Shown: piece after piece, positions 53,866 through 62,068 of the stretch
Position numbering within the stretch: the stretch's first letter is position 1
How the letters are laid out: every line of letters begins with the position of its first letter
Origin: Desulfofundulus kuznetsovii DSM 6115
GTDB taxonomy: Bacteria > Bacillota > Desulfotomaculia > Desulfotomaculales > Desulfovirgulaceae
DNA length: 64,000 nucleotides
Direction of reading: 5' to 3'
NCBI RefSeq assembly: GCF_000214705.1
Contig: NC_015573.1
Span: 3,479,001 to 3,543,000, forward strand
Made by a program: the position numbers and the translations under genes
Notes under the pieces: model-generated
Seen by the model: only the letters and a program-made list of their open reading frames with translations
Database searches by the model: none
Told to the model about the DNA's origin: nothing

Positions 53866-55353
53866 TTACAGGAACCGCGCCGGGTTCACGGGCTGCCCGT
53901 TGACCAGCACCTCAAAGTGCAGGTGGGGCCCGGTGGTATTGCCGGTGCTTCCCACCCTTCCAAGCAACTGGCCGCGTTCCACCCGCTGGCCGACCCGCAC
54001 TTCAATCCTGGACAGGTGGGCGTAACGGGTAACCACCCCATCCCCGTGGTAAACGTCCACCGTCAAGCCGTAGCCGCCATTCCAGCCTACGCTGACTACC
54101 CGTCCCGACTCGGCGGCCCGGACCGGGGTGCCAGTACCGGCAGCTATGTCCATACCGGAATGCAGCCGTCCCCAGCGCGGCCCGAAGGGTGACTCGATGG
54201 CCCCCACTGTGGGCCAGGCCAGCCTGCCCCCCGTCCCCGAACGGGAGGCCAGGAGCACACGCGAGCCCACCGCCACTACCCGGGTCTGGGATTTCCTGAT
54301 CACCCGCCTGTCCAGTACGTCCCTGCTCACTTCCCGGCCGTTTAAGTAGGCGACCTGGTAAGTGACCTCCTCCAGGCCGGGTTTTCCCGGTTGAATAATC
54401 CGTTGCTGGCCTCGATACATGCTGTTATCCCGCCGACGTTCCTCCGTGAAAGGCACTTCCCGTTTTTCTGTGCGCCGCGCGGTAGCCAGAACGTTAATCA
54501 CCGGCACAACGCGGGATAAATTAAGCTCCTGGCCTATCTGCAACCTCTCAGGGGTCAAACCCGGGTTTGCGGCCTGCAACTCTTCCACCGTCATGCCTGT
54601 CGCGGCGGCAATGGTCCACAGGGTATCTCCGGGCCGAACGGTGTAGCGGTCAAACTGGCGCCCACCAGTGCAAATGAAATCAAGGGCCTCCTCGAACCCT
54701 AAAATGGCATGTGCCGGCGCCCGGACCTCTTTAAAGCTCACCTCTTCCATCAGGCGAACATCCGCCCCGGGAACGCTGTACCGTTCTTTTAATTTTTCCA
54801 ACAACCGGCTGGCTATTTCGCGGTCGGCTACCACCAGCTTAATCGCGCCGTTCACCACCAGCGCCGTGCCCCTGTCTCCGGCCCCCAAAGCCCGGGCAAG
54901 GGTATCCTCCAGTTGCTGGTTAGACAACAACAGCGGTCCCTCTCCCAGAGCGGCCGGACGGATGGCCACCCTCTGAAGGAGATCACCGGCAGATTCTCCA
55001 AAATAGAACTTTTTATGGATGGTTGTCTCCAGCGTCTCCCGGTCGGAACATACGACCACCACCCGGTCGTCCACCAGCAGGGCCCAGCCGCCGGAAGCAC
55101 GCGTCAAGAGGGAACCGTAAGTCATTACCACCATGGTAATGGCTACCAGGCAGATTACCTGGGCCGGAGTCAGGGGGTCCTCGATCAATATACGGCGCAC
55201 CGCTTGCCTAAGACCATCTACGTATTGGGACACAAAAGAGAGCTTGGGGCGGGAGGAAAATACAGCACTGGCACCTGCTTGGCTCAATGTCGCTCGCTTC
55301 CGTGCAAAACGACGGCCATTTTCATTCTCTGTTGGTGGCGCTGAAAACGTCAT
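53866..55353 (-). CDS. LysM-G5-M23 cell wall peptidase with repeat-derived N-terminus
   Basis: Membrane-anchored endopeptidase, 495 residues. One transmembrane helix (about 65-85, AQVICLVAITMVVMTYGSLL) is followed by a region of 140 residues, a LysM repeat (about 238-285, YTVRPGDTLWTIAAATG), a G5-like domain (about 293-365) and an M23 domain with zinc ligands HSGMD and HLHFE. The first 27 or so codons, the ATG at 55353 and part of the leader lie inside a dispersed repeat (55271-55363), so the original start was probably further in, near GTG 55232. AAAGGAG precedes the ATG by 9 nt. It is not related in layout to the peptidase at 4518. Confidence 0.88.
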   Translation of the reverse strand: MTFSAPPTENENGRRFARKRATLSQAGASAVFSSRPKLSFVSQYVDGLRQAVRRILIEDPLTPAQVICLVAITMVVMTYGSLLTRASGGWALLVDDRVVVVCSDRETLETTIHKKFYFGESAGDLLQRVAIRPAALGEGPLLLSNQQLEDTLARALGAGDRGTALVVNGAIKLVVADREIASRLLEKLKERYSVPGADVRLMEEVSFKEVRAPAHAILGFEEALDFICTGGRQFDRYTVRPGDTLWTIAAATGMTVEELQAANPGLTPERLQIGQELNLSRVVPVINVLATARRTEKREVPFTEERRRDNSMYRGQQRIIQPGKPGLEEVTYQVAYLNGREVSRDVLDRRVIRKSQTRVVAVGSRVLLASRSGTGGRLAWPTVGAIESPFGPRWGRLHSGMDIAAGTGTPVRAAESGRVVSVGWNGGYGLTVDVYHGDGVVTRYAHLSRIEVRVGQRVERGQLLGRVGSTGNTTGPHLHFEVLVNGQPVNPARFL

Positions 55354-55363
55354 GGGCGTCTAC
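55271..55363. repeat. 92-bp GCTCGCT repeat, copy captured by a gene
   Basis: It matches 14790-14881 closely and 34130-34211 more weakly. On the minus strand it supplies the ATG and first codons of the M23 peptidase. In the 14790 copy the same frame (MTHSAPPTRDEN) ends at a stop after 22 codons. Confidence 0.75.
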
Positions 55364-55566
55364 TCCTTTGGTGAAAGACTGGCTGCACAACCAGACAACC
55401 GGCAACCCGGATACAAAAAACAGGTTGCCTGTCAGGCCACGTCAATCTTTTATAAATATATAACTCATAAGGGCGTTATAACACTATGAATTTTGCCCAT
55501 TAAAACCTTTTATGGTCGAAATATGGCAAATTAGCTTTTAATTTCTTTTGTTTTTCAAGTTTGTGG

Positions 55567-55596
55567 CGAAAATTTTAGCCCGGGTTAAACCCGGGC
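55567..55596 (-). terminator. Terminator after scfB
   Basis: GCCCGGGTT/AACCCGGGC (55578-55596) is followed on the minus strand by TAAAATTTT. It lies about 20 nt past the scfB stop. Confidence 0.7.
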
Positions 55597-55614
55597 CAGA
55601 GGGGGGTCCGTAAC

Positions 55615-56970
55615 TTAAGCATTTTCGCTCGAAAGGGCCGCCTTTAAATACAGGGCGCATTCAATCCTCTTTTTAATCAGGGCACAGGCAATTTCATAGG
55701 GGGTAAAGATATTGCCGTGGAAAGCGTGGGCATTGGCATGACAGCCGCCGCTGCAGTAAAAACGCGCCCAGCAGTCCCTGCAGGCATCTTTGTTATACAC
55801 ATGGGCGGCCCGAAACTCTTCCACCACTTCGGGGCGAACGATCCCCCGCTCCACGTCCCCCATGCAATATTCCGGCCGGCTTACAAACTGGTGGCAGGGG
55901 TAAAGTTTGCCCCCGGGCGAAACGGCCAGGTATTCCCTCCCGGCCCCGCACCCCGTCAAGCGCTTGGGCAGGCACGGCCCCCCGTCCAGGTCAATGTTAA
56001 AGTGGAAGAAGTTTATCCGCTGACCCTTACGGGTGCGGCTGAGTAGTTGCCGGGTTAGTGCTTCATATTCCTCACAGATGAGGGGTACGTCCTGGGGTTG
56101 CAGGGCATACTCCTCCTGATAAGGAGCCACTACGGGCTCCACCGAGATGTGCTCAAAGCCCAGGTCGGCCATATGGAGCACGTCCCGGGAAAAATCCAGG
56201 TTATGGCGGGTAAAGGTGCCCCGCACATAATATTCACCCCCCGGCCGGGAGGAAACGAAACGGCTGATGTTTTCCAGCACCCGTCCGTAGGAACCCCGGC
56301 CGCCGGGAAAGATGCGCATGGCATCGTGGATTTCCTGCCGCCCGTCCAGGCTGAGCACCACCGCCAGATCGTGCTCGTTTAAGTAGCGGCCTACTTCCGG
56401 AGTGAGGAGTAAGGCATTGGTGGTCACGGTAAACTTGATTACCTTGCCCAGTTGGGCAGCCCGCTGCCGGCCGTACTCTACAAGAGCCTGCAGGACGGAA
56501 AAGTTCAACAGCGGCTCTCCCCCGAAGAAATCAACTTCCACATGGCGCCTGGAACCTGAAGCGGCAAAAAGAAAATCCAGCGCTCGCCGTCCCGTTTCCA
56601 ATGGCATCAGTCCGCCGGGGCCGCCAAAGTGACCCTGGCCGGCAAAACAGTAGCGGCAGGCCAGGTTGCAGTCATGGGCCAGGTGCAGACAAAGGGCCTT
56701 GACCACCTCGTTACACGCCGGTTCATAATGGCCGTTCAAGGGGTCGGGAGAAAACAACAGGCCTTCCCGGACCAGCTCTTCGATTTCCCTAACGGCCTCC
56801 TGCACTTCGGACACCGGGTAACAACGGGAGTACTTGGCTACTAAATCCCGGGGGCTGAGAAGGGGATAATCGTCCAGCAGGTGCCAGGTCAGTTCATCCA
56901 CCAGGTGTACAGCGCCGCTGTTGACATCCAGTACAATGCGATGATCGTCAAAGACAAACTTGTGGATCAT
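55615..56970 (-). CDS. scfB: SCIFF maturase, radical SAM/SPASM enzyme
   Basis: Radical SAM enzyme that builds thioether bonds between Cys and Thr in the SCIFF peptide. The N-terminal part (about 1-90) resembles the peptide-recognition domain. The [4Fe-4S] motif CNLACRYCFAGQG is near residue 101-113. FFGGEPLLNF is the SAM motif, and the C-terminal SPASM region has CGAGREYLAVSPGGKLYPCHQF and CRDCWARFYCSGGCHANA. Length 451 is typical. Its substrate gene scfA is immediately upstream. Confidence 0.95.
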   Translation of the reverse strand: MIHKFVFDDHRIVLDVNSGAVHLVDELTWHLLDDYPLLSPRDLVAKYSRCYPVSEVQEAVREIEELVREGLLFSPDPLNGHYEPACNEVVKALCLHLAHDCNLACRYCFAGQGHFGGPGGLMPLETGRRALDFLFAASGSRRHVEVDFFGGEPLLNFSVLQALVEYGRQRAAQLGKVIKFTVTTNALLLTPEVGRYLNEHDLAVVLSLDGRQEIHDAMRIFPGGRGSYGRVLENISRFVSSRPGGEYYVRGTFTRHNLDFSRDVLHMADLGFEHISVEPVVAPYQEEYALQPQDVPLICEEYEALTRQLLSRTRKGQRINFFHFNIDLDGGPCLPKRLTGCGAGREYLAVSPGGKLYPCHQFVSRPEYCMGDVERGIVRPEVVEEFRAAHVYNKDACRDCWARFYCSGGCHANAHAFHGNIFTPYEIACALIKKRIECALYLKAALSSENA

Positions 56971-56985
56971 AGCCCTTCCCTCAAG

Positions 56986-57020
56986 AAAAAAACCTCATCC
57001 CGGACGGGATCAGGTTTTTT
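56986..57020 (-). terminator. Attenuating terminator between scfA and scfB
   Basis: AAAAAACCTGATCCC and GGGATGAGGTTTTTT form a 15-bp stem with one mismatch and a T tract of seven. It would let the peptide gene be transcribed in excess over its maturase by partial read-through. Confidence 0.75.
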
Positions 57021-57023
57021 CAA

Positions 57024-57173
57024 TTACTTGTCCTCCTTCATGCAGGCCTGGTTGCCCACAGTACAGGAGGTTTTGCAAGCCGACTGGCAGGAAGTCTGGC
57101 ATTCCCCGCAGCCCCTGCCCTGAACAGTTTTGGCCAGGGAGGGGCGGCCGATGGTCTTGATGTGCTTGCCCAT
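57024..57173 (-). CDS. scfA: Six-cysteine (SCIFF) ranthipeptide precursor
   Basis: 49-residue peptide beginning MGKHIKTIGRPSLAKTVQGR. Six cysteines at 22, 25, 29, 33, 37 and 44 are interleaved with Thr and Ser (CQTSCQSACKTSC), the SCIFF pattern. It is modified by ScfB into sactipeptide/ranthipeptide thioethers. SCIFF is nearly universal in Clostridia and may act in quorum signalling. AGGAGG precedes the ATG by 11 nt. No dedicated exporter is next to it. Confidence 0.93.
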   Translation of the reverse strand: MGKHIKTIGRPSLAKTVQGRGCGECQTSCQSACKTSCTVGNQACMKEDK

Positions 57174-57255
57174 AAGATCAAATCCGCCTCCTTTTGTTAA
57201 GCCTTTTTACATTATACCCCGGTCCAGGCCGGCCAGACAAGATCCTAATGCCCCT

Positions 57256-57392
57256 GAGTTATCCCCACTTTCCAACTACCCTGTTTTGGCTCCCGCTCGC
57301 TCCGGTGAGCCTCGCGGGCCAAACTAGTGCTCGGCTCAAGTCGCTCGCTACCGAGCCAAAACAGGGGCTTTAAAAAACTGGGGATACTTCAG
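57256..57392. mobile_element. 137-bp palindromic element with 12-bp flanking repeats
   Basis: CCCTGTTTTGGCTC (57279-57292) and GAGCCAAAACAGGG (57353-57366) are perfect 14-bp inverted arms; outside them TATCCCCACTTT and AAACTGGGGATA are also inverted with one mismatch. The whole is bracketed by CCTAATGCCCCT direct repeats (57244-57255 and 57393-57404). No gene is seen in the 57174-57521 gap. Confidence 0.6.
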
Positions 57393-57521
57393 CCTAATGC
57401 CCCTAATGCTTTAAGTTTTGGAACCAGATCCACTAACAGGCTGTGTGCCCCGGGCGGACCCAACGCATGGTAAGCCGACGGCTCATCGTGGCGTTTAATA
57501 CAAAACAGTCTGTGAGGGCCT

Positions 57522-58022
57522 TTACAGCATCCCGGCGATGTAGTCCAGGAGGTCTATCGCCCTGATGATGCCTACGGCTTTTTTACCTTCGAACACGGGC
57601 AGGATATTCACGTTTTTGGTCATCATCAGTTCAATGGCCCTGGTTACGGTATCGTCAGCCTGTACGTAAGCATCGACCAGGGGCCGGATGGCTTGACCCA
57701 CTTTGGTCACAGTGAGTTCATTGAGGGGTTCCCTGCGGTAGAAAAAGGCCCAGGACATGGTGAAGAGTTCAGTATTGTCGTAAAGCATGCGGTTTTTCTT
57801 AATGGCATTCAAGATGTCCCGGGTGGTAAGAATCCCCACCAGCTGCTCCTCATTCCCCACTTTCTTTGTCCTGCTGAAGACCAGCAGGGAACGATGCTCG
57901 TGACCGCTGGCGCGGTAATTCCTTAATACTTTAATCGCGTGTTTTAAGGTATCGGTTTCGTACGCAACCGGATATTCGGATAGCGGTACCATTAACTCCT
58001 TAACTTTTTTTGTTTCCGGCAT
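57522..58022 (-). CDS. CBS-domain pair protein
   Basis: 166-residue regulator with two CBS halves (KELMVPLSEYPVAYE...LVGILTTRDILNAI and VGQAIRPLVDAYVQADD...VGIIRAIDLLDYI) and an insert FTMSWAFFYRREPLNE between them. It shares its plan with the CBS protein at 20061-20624. Adenine nucleotide sensing is the family role. It is alone in its operon; upstream is an IS1634-type element in opposite orientation. Confidence 0.88.
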   Translation of the reverse strand: MPETKKVKELMVPLSEYPVAYETDTLKHAIKVLRNYRASGHEHRSLLVFSRTKKVGNEEQLVGILTTRDILNAIKKNRMLYDNTELFTMSWAFFYRREPLNELTVTKVGQAIRPLVDAYVQADDTVTRAIELMMTKNVNILPVFEGKKAVGIIRAIDLLDYIAGML

Positions 58023-58066
58023 GTGTCTCCCCCCTTTTCTTACGTACCCTTTATCGCGTCTTACTC

Positions 58067-59969
58067 AAGTTTGAAACTTTAGCGCCCCATACATTTCCAA
58101 CGAAGCTGGAAACCCAGTAAAATCAAGGGTCTTAGTTAGCGGAATACTTAAAAATTGCGAAAGTGTAGTGCCACGTCTGTAAATATTTAGTTTTTCTAAC
58201 CTGCCTTAACATGGTATAATATCTATGCCATGTATGCCAGAACAAAAACTTTCACCAACAAGGACGGCTCAAAAAGAACTTATGTCCAGATAGTCGAAGC
58301 CGTCAGGGAGCACGGCAAAGTGCGCCAGAAAGTGGTGGCCAACCTGGGCCGCATCGACGAACTTCAGAAAGGCAGCCTTGACCGGCTCATTGCCAGCCTG
58401 GCTAAATTCTCAAAAACGAAATGGATACAGGCCGAAGCTGATAAACTGATGGTTCACAGTGCCAAGGAATGGGGGTTGGATTTAATTTTCCGGCATCTGT
58501 GGGAACAACTTGGCCTGGACTTTATCCTGAAACGCCATTTCTCCCAGGCATACACCTGCAGCCAACTGGCTGAGGCCGTCTACGCCATGGTGCTGAACCG
58601 GATCAGCGACCCGCTTTCCAAACGGGGCGTTAATGAATGGCTCAAAGAAGTTTACCGGCCGTCCTTTGACCAGCTGGAACTGCACCATCTTTACCGTGCC
58701 CTTGATTTTCTGGCCGAATATAAAGAGAGGATAGAACTGGACCTTTTTGACAGCACCAGAAACCTGTTCGACCTGGAAGTGGACATGATTTTCTGGGACA
58801 CCACATCCACATACTTTGAAGGCAGAGGGCCAGAGGAATTGGGTCGTTACGGCCACTCCAAAGATCATCGACCGGACAGAATCCAGGTAATGGTCGGCGT
58901 GGTAATGACCCGTGCCGGCATACCTATAGCCCATGAGGTTTTTCCCGGCAATACAGCTGATGTCAACACATTCAGTCAAATCATTGCCGACGTCCGCGAA
59001 CGGTTTCAACTGACCCGGGTCGTCTTTGTAGGCGACCGGGGCATGGTCAGCCAGGATATTCTGGAACATTTGGACAAAAATCACATCGAATATATTGTGG
59101 GTATGCGCATGCGTAAAGTCAAAGACGTCGGCGAAGTACTCAAAACAGGCGGCAGGTACCGGACCGTCAAAGGAAACCTGAAAGTAAAAGAAGTCTGGTA
59201 CGATGCTGACCGGTACATCGTTTGCCATAATCCCGTCCAGGCCGAACACGACAAAAAGGCCCGGGAGGAAATGTGCCGGAAGCTGGAAGAACAGCTTAAA
59301 AACGGCGGAATCAAATCGCTGGTGGGCAACCGTGGTTACCGCCGGTATCTATTGCTTAACAAAGACGCCGTGGTGGGTATAGATCAGGAAGCCCTGAGAG
59401 AAGAAGCCCGGTATGATGGCAAGTACGTCCTGCGTACCAACTCTCAACTCAGTACCGAAGAAGTGGCCCTGGCCTATAAAGACCTCTGGCGTGTAGAGCG
59501 GGCCTTCCGGGAAATGAAATCCAGTCTGGACCTGCGCCCGGTCTACCACTGGAAAGACAGCCGTGTCCGGGGACACATCATGGTCTGTTTCCTGGCCCTG
59601 GTCCTGGAATCGGCCTTACAGAGAAAACTGGCAGAAAAAGAAGTTGAACTGGAGTACGTTTACCTGCTCAGGGACCTGCAACAGTTAAAAGCAGTGGAAC
59701 TCAGTATTGGGGAAGACAAGTACCTATGCCGCACGGAACTGGTGGGCAACGCATATGAAGCATTCAGAGCACTGGGAATCCGGCCACCCCTAAAGGTAGC
59801 TGAAATCAAAAACGACGGTAACGGCACTTGCAAACAAAGTGCTCGGACTTCCGATGATTACCACACACCCTCATTATTGTAAAATGAAGGAAAATGTAGT
59901 GGTACGTCTTTAATTATTGCCCCGGAGCCCTTGATTTCCGGGAGGTTTTAATTTGAAAGTTTCAAACTT
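58067..59969 (+). mobile_element. IS1634-family insertion sequence, boundaries uncertain
   Basis: A single intact transposase gene flanked by AAGTTTGAAACTTT (58067-58080) and its exact reverse complement AAAGTTTCAAACTT (59956-59969). These 14-bp strings are the best terminal-repeat candidates, but the motif is itself almost symmetric and no target duplication is obvious. An alternative pair is TGTAGTGCCACGTCT (58164) and TGTAGTGGTACGTCT (59895), which are direct, not inverted. Confidence 0.5.
58230..59882 (+). CDS. IS1634-family transposase
   Basis: 550-residue DDE transposase with all residues in place: first Asp190 in FWDTTSTYFEG, second Asp in VVFVGDRGM (about 269) and Glu in DLWRVERAFREMKSSLDLRPV (about 425). 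HSKDHRPDRIQVMVGVVM is conserved in the family. The frame is intact. A perfect TATAAT (58215-58220) lies 10 nt before the ATG, so the transcript would have almost no leader. It serves as the functional reference for the degraded homologue at 20667-22325. Confidence 0.95.
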   Translation: MYARTKTFTNKDGSKRTYVQIVEAVREHGKVRQKVVANLGRIDELQKGSLDRLIASLAKFSKTKWIQAEADKLMVHSAKEWGLDLIFRHLWEQLGLDFILKRHFSQAYTCSQLAEAVYAMVLNRISDPLSKRGVNEWLKEVYRPSFDQLELHHLYRALDFLAEYKERIELDLFDSTRNLFDLEVDMIFWDTTSTYFEGRGPEELGRYGHSKDHRPDRIQVMVGVVMTRAGIPIAHEVFPGNTADVNTFSQIIADVRERFQLTRVVFVGDRGMVSQDILEHLDKNHIEYIVGMRMRKVKDVGEVLKTGGRYRTVKGNLKVKEVWYDADRYIVCHNPVQAEHDKKAREEMCRKLEEQLKNGGIKSLVGNRGYRRYLLLNKDAVVGIDQEALREEARYDGKYVLRTNSQLSTEEVALAYKDLWRVERAFREMKSSLDLRPVYHWKDSRVRGHIMVCFLALVLESALQRKLAEKEVELEYVYLLRDLQQLKAVELSIGEDKYLCRTELVGNAYEAFRALGIRPPLKVAEIKNDGNGTCKQSARTSDDYHTPSLL

Positions 59970-60148
59970 CGATCTTAGCAAAAACATTTGACGGGTCTTT
60001 TATAAATTCCCTTGATTTCACAAGTGACTTTAAAGTATCAAAATAAACATTAATTGTCAAATCAAATTTTTTATAGAAAATGCCTCTGAAAACCTACGGC
60101 CTTGTGCCGTAGGATGAAAGAGGCATCGCCCGGTAGGGCGATAAATAC

Positions 60149-60177
60149 TTCACAAACATCTGTTTCCGTGGTATAAT
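60149..60177 (+). promoter_or_regulatory. SigA promoter inside the IS605-like element
   Basis: TTCACA (60149-60154) and TATAAT (60172-60177) with a 17-nt spacer: 11 of 12 consensus bases. It would start RNA near 60184 with no start codon or gene downstream. Confidence 0.65.
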
Positions 60178-60183
60178 ATTCCT

Positions 60184-60448
60184 GTGCTCTTTGACAATCA
60201 GTATGGGGTTGCAGCGGGTCAATGGGCCGTTGCGTAAAACTGATTCCCGAAAGAGACTGGTGCTTTGAAGTAAGCACGTATCTACGTAGCCAAATGGCGA
60301 AGTAGTAGACGCCCATGGACCGGGCCTTCCCGGCAAATGCCGGGATGTAGCTCACGAGGAAAGCGTAAGACCTGCGCTTTAGCAGGCAGCATTCCGATGA
60401 CATGAGAAACCTTCGGGACGAAGCCCCCGGGCTTGTCCCGGGGGAGGT
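60184..60448 (+). ncRNA. Candidate structured RNA (HEARO/omega-RNA-like)
   Basis: About 265 nt downstream of a near-consensus promoter, with many short stems visible: TGCTT/AAGCA, CTACGTAG, CCCGG/CCGGG (60330-60344), CCTGC/GCAGG (60371-60387) and the 3' GCCCCCGGG/CCCGGGGG hairpin. There is no credible ORF on the plus strand. The layout recalls the RNAs of IscB (HEARO) or TnpB elements, which guide nucleases, but no nuclease gene is present. The family identity is from memory of such elements and is not verified. Confidence 0.45.
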
Positions 60449-60629
60449 TCACAGCCTGTACCTTCCGCGCGGAAAAGCTTCCTAACCAGGTATTTACGAA
60501 ACACGCCAAAGGCAGGAATTTCAGTTTCCACGGCCGGTCTACCGCGCTTTTCTGCTCGTTAATTTTGTGCTTCAACCGCTCCTGCACGAGCTTACGGATA
60601 CTGGAGTTAACGCCCATGCCGGGAGCACC

Positions 60630-60667
60630 AAAAAGGGGCCCGAGCGGGAATTTCCGCTCAGACCCCT
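60630..60667 (-). terminator. Terminator after the acetate transporter gene
   Basis: On the minus strand GGGGTCTGAGCGG/CCGCTCGGGCCCC around AAATTC is followed by TTTTT. It begins 9 nt past the stop codon. Confidence 0.8.
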
Positions 60668-60675
60668 GATTCGGG

Positions 60676-61260
60676 TTATTTTCTATGCCCCACCGGTAGC
60701 ACCACACGCCCGAAAAGTGTATTTAAAATCCCAGCGGCAGAAGCATACCAGGCAGCAAGCGCAGTTACAATCCCCATATAACCGCCCCATGTGTGGGCAA
60801 CATGAATACCCGCAGCTCCTATATCCAGCAGGATAAAGGTAATAATTAACAAAGTGAATATAATAACCAGAATTCTGTTAGTAGCAAAGCTGCCTATCCA
60901 CATATAGAATGTAAAGATAGTCCAACCCACAAGGAACAGCAGGACACCCTGCTTAGGGATGGTATAGATTTGCAGGGTTCCAAACAGCTCAAACAAACCA
61001 AAGGCTACCCAGAAGGCACCGTAAGAGGAAAAGGCTGTAGCACCGAATACGTTGTTTTTCTTAAATTCCCACATGCCTGCGAGAATTTGAACTGTACCGC
61101 CATATGCCAGCGCCAAAGCAATAACGACGGCGACTGCTTCTTTTACAACGAGACCGGCGTTTACCAGGCTGAGGCAAAAGGTGGTAAGGGCAAAACAGGC
61201 CAACCCCAGCGGTCCCGGGTCAGCAATTGCTTCTTTAACTTCACAGACTTTGTCAGCCAT
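60676..61260 (-). CDS. GPR1/FUN34/YaaH (SatP) family acetate transporter
   Basis: Six-helix membrane protein, 194 residues, of the acetate/succinate uptake family. The signature is DPGPLGLACFALTTFCLSLVNAG near residues 14-36 (NPAPLGL-like), and SSYGAFWVAFGLF and FTFYMWIGSFATNR are conserved helices. In a sulfate reducer it may move acetate produced or used by oxidation of organic acids. The gene is monocistronic with a good terminator. One GTAGTGACACC motif is 120 bp upstream (61380-61390). Confidence 0.93.
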   Translation of the reverse strand: MADKVCEVKEAIADPGPLGLACFALTTFCLSLVNAGLVVKEAVAVVIALALAYGGTVQILAGMWEFKKNNVFGATAFSSYGAFWVAFGLFELFGTLQIYTIPKQGVLLFLVGWTIFTFYMWIGSFATNRILVIIFTLLIITFILLDIGAAGIHVAHTWGGYMGIVTALAAWYASAAGILNTLFGRVVLPVGHRK

Positions 61261-61792
61261 CGCTTCCTCCCCTCCCTTATCTCCGGCTGCTCAAGCAGAA
61301 TTTCCGTGCCGCCACTATATTTCCCTAACGCTTCAGCACCTGGTTCTCAGATGCACTCTCACCCCCGTTATTGCGGCTTGTAGTGACACCATCCCGCCTT
61401 TTGAAGGGAAGACCAGCCTTCCCGCCCGGGCTGATGAAATCCTTGTCGCGGCTGTACAGGCGCTGACGGCCTTTTAAACCACCGGAGGGTTTCCCCGGAG
61501 CTGCCGTCATAGCTGTCGCAACCGCACCAGGTTTCCGTGCAACCCTCGGCAGTACTTCTACAGTCCCTGCTTTCGTAACTTCTTGGCTTAAACAATAAAG
61601 TGAGATATTTCTCAAGGTCAAGAAAATTCCGGCTAATTGTATTTTTCGTTAGGCTAAAAAAACAAATTAAAGGATGAATGGCAAATCAGTGCTTTAACAA
61701 TTATTGGGGTTGTTGAGCCAGCAGTTTGTGAATTATTTCGATATCCCGAAAGACCTCTCAGTTTGCTTTGTGAACCAGTCGGCCGTTTGACA
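61261..61792. other. 532-bp region without a recognisable gene
   Basis: It contains the satP promoter region and one GTAGTGACACC copy (61380). The short open frames here have no ribosome sites or family resemblance. The part from about 61560 on is AT-rich. A half-conserved Rex-like string TTGTGAATTATTTCGATA is at 61726-61743. Confidence 0.6.
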
Positions 61793-62005
61793 CTACCGTC
61801 TACGGTCATCTCGGCAATGCCACCTAATTACCCAATTCCACGGTGCGAACAATTTGACGCAGGAAATTTTGGGACAGCCCACCGCCTGGCCCGCGCCGGG
61901 CTTGGGCCAGTAGTATTTGACGTGGTCCTCGCCCTTTTCGGTACAGATCCGGTTCATTTCCACAAAGAGACGGGTCGTCCTGACGTTTTTCAAAGGGATA
62001 AACAT
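61793..62005 (-). pseudogene. Cache-domain fragment
   Basis: The 70-codon frame reads VEMNRICTEKGEDHVKYYWP followed by KPGAGQAVGCPKISCVKLFAPWNWVI, which matches the end of an extracytoplasmic single-Cache (sCache_2) sensor domain. After WNWVI the sequence changes to RWHCRDDRRR and stops; a one-base shift restores GGIAEM-like sequence, so there is a frameshift as well as loss of the rest of the receptor. It lies just downstream of the GGDEF/HD-GYP gene and is probably the relic of a chemoreceptor or sensor kinase. Confidence 0.6.
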
Positions 62006-62068
62006 CCCCCTTCATCCAAAGAAAAGGTTCGTGTGTTTGAACACTGCCAGCCCGTAACCGGGTGATCA

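Larger units (their letters stand above)
60080..60448 (+). mobile_element. TnpB-less IS200/IS605-like palindromic element
   Basis: The left side holds a compound hairpin (ATGCCTCT/AGAGGCAT around CCTACGGC/GCCGTAGG, 60080-60126) and a small CGCCC/GGGCG stem. The right side ends with GAAGCCCCCGGGCTTGTCC and CGGGGGAGGTTCAC, the form of an IS200/IS605-IS1341 right end. No transposase or nuclease gene lies between. Exact ends are not determinable without an empty site. Confidence 0.5.

Noticed and set aside
60282-60707. 141-codon minus-strand frame across the IS605-like element and satP terminator
   Set aside because: It runs through the terminator, through the right-end hairpin and into the structured RNA, has no ribosome site and no family resemblance. 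The segment near 60470-60610 could be a gene relic, but I cannot support it.
61726-61743. Rex-like TTGTGAATTATTTCGATA
   Set aside because: Only the left half-site is good (11 of 14 overall), and it is about 465 bp from the nearest start codon.
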